Shown here one piece after another: positions 57,387 to 64,000 of a DNA stretch of 64,000 nucleotides; positions within the stretch are counted from its first letter, which is position 1; every line of letters starts with the position of its first letter. The DNA comes from Aquimarina rhabdastrellae (lineage in GTDB: Bacteria > Bacteroidota > Bacteroidia > Flavobacteriales > Flavobacteriaceae). The translations under genes and the position numbers were made by a program. The stretch is taken from positions 1 through 64,000 of the forward strand of contig CANDNT010000008.1 in the NCBI GenBank assembly GCA_947387485.1, written 5' to 3'. The notes beneath the pieces are model-generated. The model was not told where the DNA came from, did no database searches, and saw only the letters and a program-made list of their open reading frames with translations.

Positions 57387-58742
57387 ATGAATCAAAATAA
57401 TCCCATACAAGAACGTATAGAGCAGTTACTCGTTAAATGGACTATTGCCACACAAGTTCCTAATACAAGAATTATTAGAATCCTAGGCGATACTGACGAA
57501 CAAGATATGCTTGATGCTTTTTTTGAATATATGTTAGCAATCGATACCGATCAAGAGGACTTTGTTCTAGTATTAGATACGCCTCTTCTCAACTTAGAAA
57601 ACTTTTCTAGATTGCTATTAGATGAAGTTGTTGAGGAGATAGAACAATGGAATACTGCAGATATTCCTGAGAATATTCCTTTTGAAAACATTACTTGGCA
57701 ACCAGATTACAATCAAGATTCTTCAAAAAATGTAGCGCAATTATTTTTAAATAATATAGTAACTCTCGCTCAATATTTAATCTCAGATGATGATATTAAA
57801 TGTTGCGTAGTCATACGTATGCCTCAAGCAAGTAAGCCATATGCTACAAAATGGCTAGAAGATGCCTTAAAACTAGAGTTACCTTCTAATATTATATTAG
57901 GTATTCAAGATATCAAAAGCGCACCTATATTTTCGACTATAGCAGATGCTAATCCAAAACAAATCATCACCATATATCCAGAGTTCAATATGGATGATGC
58001 TATGGAAGAATTAGCTGGATTAGGAGATCCCACAGCTGTCGAAACTCCTTATCGCACTCATCTTGTTAAACTCATGAATGCTGTAAAAAAGAGAGAAAAA
58101 CAAAACGTTTCTATACATAGTAAATCATGTATAGACATCGCTTCACGTCAATTAGAAAAAGATCCTAATTGGTTAATACAATTAGTCACCATATATACTA
58201 TTCTTTACAATGACCAAATAGGATATAAAGAGTTTAAAAAAGCTATTTATTTTGCTAGCAAAGCTATAGAAAATGCTCTTTTATCAAGTACGCTTATTAA
58301 TCCAGATATGGCGTATCGTCTTTTAGGTCAAACATATCTAGGAAGAGGCTCATTATACGCCGTCAAAAAAAACTGGTCTGAAGCTTTAGAAGATTACATT
58401 GAAGCTTCAAAAGCTTATCATACATGTCATGACTCTTTAATGGAATGTGAGTCATTGCGTCTAACTGGTTGGGCTTATGAAAAATTAGGAAATAGTAAAC
58501 AAGCTATTCAATCCTATATTCAAGCTTATCAATTAATTCATAAAATTCCACCAGAAACGATTAAAGGTTCAACTTTTCCGCTTGTAGTACAAAAAATACT
58601 GCACGACAAAGATCGACGAAAACAAATTAGTGATGTACAAATGGATCAAGAATTAACACAAATCTTTGGTTCTAATTGGGAATTCATCATTGATCAATAC
58701 GGAAAAGCTAATAAAAAACAACCTCCTATATACGCTCAATAA
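57387..58742 (+). CDS. TPR-containing protein in the effector-adaptor position
   Basis: 451 residues, cytosolic by sequence. The first ~230 residues form an unfamiliar mixed domain (RIIRILGDTDEQDMLDAFFEY, EDFVLVLDTPL, SDDDIKCCVVIRM) resembling a P-loop-like or scaffold fold but lacking Walker motifs. The last ~200 are helical with TPR-type repeats (ASKAIENALLSSTLINPDMAYRLLGQTYLGRG, then YIEASKAYHTCHDSLMECE, LGNSKQAIQSYIQAYQL). It starts three bases after vgrG and ends two bases before the small membrane gene, in the place where other T6SSs encode effector chaperones (DUF4123, DUF1795, DUF2169). I do not match it to any of these, so a new adaptor is possible. Confidence 0.7.
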   Translation: MNQNNPIQERIEQLLVKWTIATQVPNTRIIRILGDTDEQDMLDAFFEYMLAIDTDQEDFVLVLDTPLLNLENFSRLLLDEVVEEIEQWNTADIPENIPFENITWQPDYNQDSSKNVAQLFLNNIVTLAQYLISDDDIKCCVVIRMPQASKPYATKWLEDALKLELPSNIILGIQDIKSAPIFSTIADANPKQIITIYPEFNMDDAMEELAGLGDPTAVETPYRTHLVKLMNAVKKREKQNVSIHSKSCIDIASRQLEKDPNWLIQLVTIYTILYNDQIGYKEFKKAIYFASKAIENALLSSTLINPDMAYRLLGQTYLGRGSLYAVKKNWSEALEDYIEASKAYHTCHDSLMECESLRLTGWAYEKLGNSKQAIQSYIQAYQLIHKIPPETIKGSTFPLVVQKILHDKDRRKQISDVQMDQELTQIFGSNWEFIIDQYGKANKKQPPIYAQ

Positions 58743-58744
58743 TC

Positions 58745-59005
58745 ATGGAAAATATCTCAGAATTTATAAATACAAACCCACATTATGGTTATCTAATAGC
58801 TGTAGGAGGATTAGGCCTTTATTTAATAGGCTTAATTCTAGATTGGGATTGGCCTTTAGAGCCTGGAGGAGGTTATTTTAATGTAGCCTATTGGTGCGAA
58901 AAATTAGGTCGTAAAACTGTTAGAATACTGTTAGGAATCATGACCACACTGGGATTAATTGCCTCTTTAAGCTTATTCTGGTATTACAATACATTATCAC
59001 ATTAA
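58745..59005 (+). CDS. Imm17-like two-helix membrane protein
   Basis: 86 residues with two hydrophobic helices (about 14-34 and 61-81) around a short loop containing DWDWPLEPGGGYFN and a GRKTV.RI segment. Size, topology and the D-W-D-W loop resemble the Imm17 family found beside RHS and other polymorphic toxins in Bacteroidota; I judge this from memory of the family, not from a search. It begins two bases after the TPR gene. If it is an immunity protein, it protects against a toxin acting at the membrane or periplasm, which does not fit the cytosolic deaminase of the next large gene, so it may protect against another toxin or help export. Confidence 0.55.
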   Translation: MENISEFINTNPHYGYLIAVGGLGLYLIGLILDWDWPLEPGGGYFNVAYWCEKLGRKTVRILLGIMTTLGLIASLSLFWYYNTLSH

Positions 59006-59024
59006 CACTGTCTTTAATATCATC

Positions 59025-59270
59025 ATGGAGATTTTTTTAGTAACTGCAGCATCTTTTCCATGGCAAAAAATAATCGCTTTTGTCATTATAGGCTTATTGT
59101 ATTTTGTTGCTTTTTATAAAGAAAAATCTCTACTCACAAAGGCAGAACAAAAAAAAGAAAAGAATTTAGGAAATCTATTGAATCATCGCTTATCAGGGCG
59201 TACAATCTGGGCTATCATAGGACTCTTTTTTACGGGAGTGAGTTTTTTACTAAGTTTTCTTTTCTACTAA
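59025..59270 (+). CDS. Small membrane protein, 81 aa
   Basis: Two hydrophobic segments (about 12-30 and 59-79) around a lysine-rich loop (KEKSLLTKAEQKKEKNLG), ending in a short FLFY. No family recognised. It follows the Imm17-like gene by 19 bases and is 28 bases ahead of the RHS toxin gene, with similar size and topology, so the two could be a related pair of immunity or toxin-export helpers. The ATG at 59025 gives the only reasonable start. Confidence 0.55.
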   Translation: MEIFLVTAASFPWQKIIAFVIIGLLYFVAFYKEKSLLTKAEQKKEKNLGNLLNHRLSGRTIWAIIGLFFTGVSFLLSFLFY

Positions 59271-59298
59271 TCATATCTAATCATAAGAATTCATCACT

Positions 59299-62200
59299 AT
59301 GGCAAAAAAAATAAAAACAAAAACAGATGTAACAAATGATGTTGCTATAGAAGAAGGTTATGCTGATCAAAATTACTTTGAACAAGTAAGTACACAAACA
59401 AAATTAACTGTAGGTAAACAAGTAGAAGGATTATCCAACGCTACAAAAAAAGCTGGTGAGATAGCCTCAAACGATAATCTAAGTACGAGTACAAAAGCAA
59501 CTGCTCAACTTGTAAATGCAGTTGATGCAGGAGTTCAGGCTTTTGGAGCACTAACAGGAATGGCAGATAGTTTATCTGAAGCCGTACTCTTACCTATTTT
59601 ACAAGCTATAGGATTAAGTGGTATTGCTAGTTTACCTATATCAAAACAAATGGATCCTGTTATGGGAATAGATGTTCATATGGTCACTATTCCTCCATCG
59701 CCTGCTCCTATCCCTATGCCTCATCCTTATATTGGTATGTTAATGCGTCCAAAAGATTTTATAGCTGCTGCTGTAGCTTCTTTTATACCTCCTCCTCCAG
59801 CGCCCCCAGAAGGTCCCGCTCCAGGAGAACAAGCTACCGATGAGCAGCAAAAAGCTGCTACCGTAAATCAAGCATTAACTGTAGGACATACTGTAGCAAC
59901 TATGGCCGTGGGAATGATGGGTGCTACTGTAAAAATAGGAGGTTTTATTCCTAGAGTAGTTGCAGGAACACCTACTAAAAGTATTCCTCATTTTCCTATG
60001 GGAACAGGTTTTCATCCTGCCTTTGCAGGATTTGAAAAAAATCATGGACATGCCTTCCTTGGTAGTCTTTTAGCTTTGGCTGATGGAGATCCTATCTCTG
60101 GTGGTGGCGTTCATTTACACAATAATTGTTGGGATATTGGTATCATTTCTCCACATACCATGCGTAAAAGTGAAAATACTGATGACAAAGGAAATATCTC
60201 CGGAATAAGGCTCTATGCACCTTCTGGAATGATTACTCCTATTCCTATGGCAAAAAGTATTTTAACCAATCCTGTACCTGCTCCGTTTAACCCTATGGCA
60301 ATGCTTCAAAAAGCAGCTAAAGGATCGTTTGGAAGACTCTTTAGTAAATTTAAAAAGTCAAAAACTGGACATACTATTTCTACAAAAAAATCAAAGGCTT
60401 CAGAAGCTATTGCTACAAAACTACATGATAAAGTAAACAAGAAAATTAAAAGTAAGAAACTTAAAAACACACTCCATAAAGCTATTTGTACAGTAACCGG
60501 TCACCCTGTTGATGTAGCTTCTGGAATGTTTTTTACAGACGAAGAAGATTTCTTTATCAAAGGTCCTATCCCTTTAAGTTGGGAACGCACTTGGTACAGT
60601 AAAAGTGATTATCAAGGTCCCCTAGGTAATGGATGGCATCACAATTATGATATCGGAATGATTATCGATAAAAAAGAAGGTTATATCACGCTACGTCTTA
60701 ACGATGGGCGTCCCATTGCTTTCGAAATCCCCAATGTAGGTTTACCTAGCTTTAATAAAGCAGAGCAACTCACTCTTTATAAGAATGAAGAAGGTGCTTA
60801 TTATGTATGGAATCAAAAAGAAGAACTTTTTTATTATTTCACTACGAATACCTATGACGAGATTCATTTAATACGTAGTATCGTTAATCGCAATAGTTTT
60901 AGTATACAGTTTTCATACAACTCAAAAGGTCATCTAATTCAAATTAAAGATAGTGCACACCGTATTTTACAACTCACTAATGATACTGACGGACGTATTC
61001 TTAAAATAGAAACTTCTCATCCTTCTATTAAGCAACAAAAAGTAGCCTTAGCCACTTATACTTATGATGAAATAGGTAATATGATACAGCAGACTAATGC
61101 TGTAGGTGATAGTATGTATTTTGAATACCAAGACAAACTTATGGTCAAAGAAATATGGCGTAATGGTCTTACTTGGCATTTTAGATACGATGGTACAACT
61201 ATAGGCTCTCGATGTATTCATACTTGGGGTGACGGTGATATTTATAATCATAAACTCACTTTTTATAAAGGAGAAACTCATGTAGAAAATAGTCTTAAAC
61301 AAACTACTATTTATCATCACAAAAATGGATTAGTTTATAAAAAGATTAACTCTAATAAAACTGAAGAACAATGGCGTTATGACAATCATAATCAACTCTT
61401 ATCTAAAACCGACCCATTAGGTAATACTCATTTGTATAGTTATGATGATTTAGGAAATCCTATACAGCAATCTGATCCTATGGGAGCATCCTTTATTACT
61501 GAATACGCAAATCAAGATCTCCCTTATGTCCCTACAGAGGCTGTTGATGCTAATGGTGGTAAATGGTCATGGAAATACGATACAGATGCAAATGTTGTTT
61601 CTCGTAGTAATCCCAAAGGTGCTACTAGTAAAATGACCTATAAAGATGGGTTATTATCTACCATCACAAATGCCTTAGATAATACAACGACATTATCTTA
61701 TAACGAACAATATGAAATCGTCGAAATATGCGATAGTCAGAATAATATTACTTCATACAGTTATGATGATTTAGGGCGATGTATCGAAATTAAAAACCCT
61801 AAAGGTGTTATACAAAAGCGAACTTATGACGAAATAGGTCGTATCATTAAAGTACATGATTTTGATGGCAATACCATCCATTTAGAATATGACGGTATTG
61901 ATAATTTAATCAAATATAAAGATGATCAACAAGAAGTTTCTTATAAATATAAAGGGATGTGGAAGTTATCCCAACGTACAGATCAACGTGGAACAACTCG
62001 TTATCGTTACAATACAGAGGAACAGCTTGTCGAAATTTTAAACGAAAAAAACATTCCTTATCAATTTACTTTAGACAGTGTAGGTAATGTAATTAAAGAA
62101 CGAAGTTTTGATCAAACGGTAAAACAATTTACCAGAGATGCAGCTGGTCGTGTAACTCAGCTTACTAAAGCAAGTGGTGTTACTACACAATATACTTATG

Positions 62201-63912
62201 ATAAAGCAAATCGCATCACAAATATCACTCATGGTATAGATCATCAAGAAGAACAACGTTTTGAATATAATCAAGCAGGAGCACTCATAAAAGCTATAAA
62301 TGAGGATGCTATTGTAATTCTAGAAAGGGATATTCTTGGTCAAATCACACAAGAAACCATAAATGACCATAGTATTACTCATCAATATAATGCTATAGGG
62401 CAACGTATAAGTTTAGAAAGTAGTATGGGAGCTCTTATTACTTATGAGCATGATACTTTTGGAAATCTAGCTAAACTAACTGCTCAACAAGATCAAAACC
62501 ATTGGCAAGCACAATATCAATACGATTCTTTAGGATTTGAAACAGAACGTTCCTTACCTGGGCATCTTAAACAACGATTTAATTATGATGCTTTAGGTAG
62601 ACTTACACAACAACAAACAACAAGAAAACAACAACAAAAACATAAGCGTAGATATACCTGGGGTATTAATGATCGTTTATACAAAATCAATGATAGTAAA
62701 CATGGTGAAACCTCTTTTGGTTATACAGCTACTGGACATTTAGAATTCACACAATACGAAAACGGTGATAAAGAATTTCGTAAAGCAGATACTGTAGGAA
62801 ATCTATATGATACTGTAGAAAAAAATGATCGTCAATATACACATGGTGGTCGATTAGAAAAGAAAGGAAATTGGCATTATAAATATGATGACGAAGGCTT
62901 TTTAATCGAAAAATATAAGGGTACTAAAAGTATTTTCTCTAGCAAAACCGAACATTGGAAATACCAGTGGAATGCTCAGGGAATGTTAGTTAGCGTAAAA
63001 CGTCCTGATGGTCATCTAGTTCATTTCACTTATGATGCTTTAGGTAGACGTTTATCCAAAACTTTTAAAACTGTTACTACCAAATGGTTGTGGAATGGTA
63101 ATGTACCGCTACACGAATGGAAAGAAGATACTGCTTCTGGACGTATCTTAGGAAACAGTGCTGTTGACGAAAATGGAATCATTACTTGGGTTTTTGAAGC
63201 CGATAGTTTTATCCCTACAGCAAAGCTTAAAAATAATAAGAAATATAGTATATTTACTGATCAACTGGGTACTCCTACACATATGTATAATGATGAAGGA
63301 GGTACCATTTGGGAACGTTCTTTAGATAGCTTTGGTAAACTACGCCATGGTAATCATGATAGTTGTCCTTTTATGTATCAAGGACAATATTATGATCCAG
63401 AAATCGAATTGGCTTATAATCGTTTTAGATATTACGATCCTAATGATGGTAGGTATATTTCTGTGGATCCGATTGGGCTCATGTCTGGAGAACATGGATT
63501 CTATAATTATGTCGACAACCCAAATGGATTGGTTGATCTTTTTGGATTAAAAAAAGGGCATTATAATAATAATAAAGCTAAAAAATTAGCCAATAGAGAA
63601 GCTAGAAGATTAAGAGAAGAAGGTTCTAGAGTTCGAGTTGTAACAGTTGTAGTTCACAAAAAAACAGGAAAATCTTTTATTGGACATTCCGGAACTCAAC
63701 CAAAAGTAAATAGTCGATTAAAGAATCAATTACCTAAAACATCATCAGAAATATGGACAGTAAATAACTGTGCAGAGGTTGATGCCTATAATCAAGGTAT
63801 GAATAAAATTAAAGGAAGTATGCCATCTGATTTTACTTCGTATACAGTTCAAGTAAGTACAGGTGCAGAAAAACCAGCTTGTAGAAATTGTGCTACTTGG
63901 GTACCTAAATAG
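59299..63912 (+). CDS. PAAR-RHS polymorphic toxin with C-terminal deaminase-like domain
   Basis: 1537 residues. A helical N-terminus (1-100) and a PAAR-like domain (about 105-160, DPVMGIDVHMVTIPPSPAPIP, plus GGGVHLHNN near 270) would cap VgrG. A DUF6531-type segment (about 393-470, CTVTGHPVDVASGMFF) precedes about 850 residues of RHS/YD repeats forming a cocoon. The RHS core ends near 1320-1417 with DQLGTPTHMYNDEG, RYISVDPIGL and NGLVDLFGL, the self-cleavage region. The C-terminal toxin (about 1418-1537) has C1491-A-E1493 (NNCAEVDAYNQ) and C1528-R-N-C1531 (ACRNCATW), the zinc-binding and proton-shuttling pattern of deaminase-fold toxins, closest by eye to YwqJ-like. It likely deaminates nucleotides or DNA/RNA bases in target cells. 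Delivered by the VgrG above. Confidence 0.9.
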   Translation: MAKKIKTKTDVTNDVAIEEGYADQNYFEQVSTQTKLTVGKQVEGLSNATKKAGEIASNDNLSTSTKATAQLVNAVDAGVQAFGALTGMADSLSEAVLLPILQAIGLSGIASLPISKQMDPVMGIDVHMVTIPPSPAPIPMPHPYIGMLMRPKDFIAAAVASFIPPPPAPPEGPAPGEQATDEQQKAATVNQALTVGHTVATMAVGMMGATVKIGGFIPRVVAGTPTKSIPHFPMGTGFHPAFAGFEKNHGHAFLGSLLALADGDPISGGGVHLHNNCWDIGIISPHTMRKSENTDDKGNISGIRLYAPSGMITPIPMAKSILTNPVPAPFNPMAMLQKAAKGSFGRLFSKFKKSKTGHTISTKKSKASEAIATKLHDKVNKKIKSKKLKNTLHKAICTVTGHPVDVASGMFFTDEEDFFIKGPIPLSWERTWYSKSDYQGPLGNGWHHNYDIGMIIDKKEGYITLRLNDGRPIAFEIPNVGLPSFNKAEQLTLYKNEEGAYYVWNQKEELFYYFTTNTYDEIHLIRSIVNRNSFSIQFSYNSKGHLIQIKDSAHRILQLTNDTDGRILKIETSHPSIKQQKVALATYTYDEIGNMIQQTNAVGDSMYFEYQDKLMVKEIWRNGLTWHFRYDGTTIGSRCIHTWGDGDIYNHKLTFYKGETHVENSLKQTTIYHHKNGLVYKKINSNKTEEQWRYDNHNQLLSKTDPLGNTHLYSYDDLGNPIQQSDPMGASFITEYANQDLPYVPTEAVDANGGKWSWKYDTDANVVSRSNPKGATSKMTYKDGLLSTITNALDNTTTLSYNEQYEIVEICDSQNNITSYSYDDLGRCIEIKNPKGVIQKRTYDEIGRIIKVHDFDGNTIHLEYDGIDNLIKYKDDQQEVSYKYKGMWKLSQRTDQRGTTRYRYNTEEQLVEILNEKNIPYQFTLDSVGNVIKERSFDQTVKQFTRDAAGRVTQLTKASGVTTQYTYDKANRITNITHGIDHQEEQRFEYNQAGALIKAINEDAIVILERDILGQITQETINDHSITHQYNAIGQRISLESSMGALITYEHDTFGNLAKLTAQQDQNHWQAQYQYDSLGFETERSLPGHLKQRFNYDALGRLTQQQTTRKQQQKHKRRYTWGINDRLYKINDSKHGETSFGYTATGHLEFTQYENGDKEFRKADTVGNLYDTVEKNDRQYTHGGRLEKKGNWHYKYDDEGFLIEKYKGTKSIFSSKTEHWKYQWNAQGMLVSVKRPDGHLVHFTYDALGRRLSKTFKTVTTKWLWNGNVPLHEWKEDTASGRILGNSAVDENGIITWVFEADSFIPTAKLKNNKKYSIFTDQLGTPTHMYNDEGGTIWERSLDSFGKLRHGNHDSCPFMYQGQYYDPEIELAYNRFRYYDPNDGRYISVDPIGLMSGEHGFYNYVDNPNGLVDLFGLKKGHYNNNKAKKLANREARRLREEGSRVRVVTVVVHKKTGKSFIGHSGTQPKVNSRLKNQLPKTSSEIWTVNNCAEVDAYNQGMNKIKGSMPSDFTSYTVQVSTGAEKPACRNCATWVPK

Positions 63913-63919
63913 AATTATA

Positions 63920-64000
63920 ATGATTTCAAATGAATTAAAAAAATTATTCCATAAACATGGAATTTCACTAAATTACAATCTAGATTCTGATTTAATTTCT
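63920..64000 (+). CDS. 5' end of a gene, probable cognate immunity protein
   Basis: An ATG eight bases after the RHS toxin stop opens a frame without stop through base 64000; only 27 codons are visible (starting MISNELKKLFHKHG). The amphipathic helical beginning has no signal peptide, as expected for a cytosolic inhibitor of a deaminase toxin. Identity as immunity rests on position only; the gene is cut off by the window edge. Confidence 0.5.
   Translation, partial: MISNELKKLFHKHGISLNYNLDSDLIS

Noticed and set aside
61048..62274. Minus-strand ORFs inside the RHS gene
   Set aside because: They are antisense to YD repeats; repetitive tyrosine/aspartate codons readily leave open antisense frames.

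Overview
The window is AT-rich, gene-dense chromosome from a member of the Bacteroidota, most likely a marine gliding Flavobacteriaceae. Evidence: type IX secretion (T9SS) sorting domains of both type A and type B, gliding-motility GldF/GldG, flavobacterial TAnnTTTG -7 promoter boxes, the near absence of Shine-Dalgarno sites, and a TssD/VgrG set typical of the Bacteroidota-specific subtype iii type VI secretion system (T6SSiii). I cannot name the genus with confidence.

Layout. 1-7.4 kb: a minus-strand thioredoxin reductase fused to two glutaredoxin-like domains, then pyrG, yidC and an ABC-2 exporter pair. 7.4-13.3 kb: two tandem, partly duplicated secreted proteins ending in T9SS type B domains. 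13.4-21.9 kb: uvrB, an FkbM methyltransferase, unknown small and lipoprotein genes, a RNase Z-like metallo-hydrolase, a DNA-alkylation-repair protein, an AraC-type membrane regulator and an exported DJ-1/PfpI fusion. 21.9-33.7 kb: a minus-strand operon for cell-surface proteins (two fibre-like paralogues, a small secreted protein and a ~2970-residue LamG/T9SS giant). It is divergent from two Crp/Fnr regulators across a 729-bp region carrying matching FNR-type palindromes.

35.9-43 kb is conserved flavobacterial core: purC, phoH, SAM hydrolase, a monooxygenase-like gene, a single-chain GldF-GldG fusion and dnaN. dnaN is preceded by a possible leader ORF with an unusually good Shine-Dalgarno match. 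43.3-48.5 kb: M3 peptidase lipoprotein, a Crp-like regulator, an AhpD-like protein, a membrane protein, GNAT and OmpW. 48.6-53.5 kb: minus-strand glycosyltransferase, YbbR, coaE and a two-component system, where two genes have -7 boxes so close to ATG that their mRNAs may be leaderless.

54.0-64.0 kb is the accessory highlight: an orphan T6SSiii export island. It reads, all on the plus strand, TssD tube protein, candidate zinc-metallopeptidase effector, small lipoprotein, VgrG spike, a TPR-containing protein in the adaptor position, two small membrane proteins (the first Imm17-like) and a PAAR-RHS polymorphic toxin whose C-terminal ~120 residues look like a zinc-dependent nucleic-acid/nucleotide deaminase (CAE plus CxxC). 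The probable immunity gene starts 8 bases after the toxin and runs off the window. No T6SS sheath or baseplate genes are present here, so the apparatus must be encoded elsewhere. No rRNA, tRNA, CRISPR array or insertion sequence was recognised.
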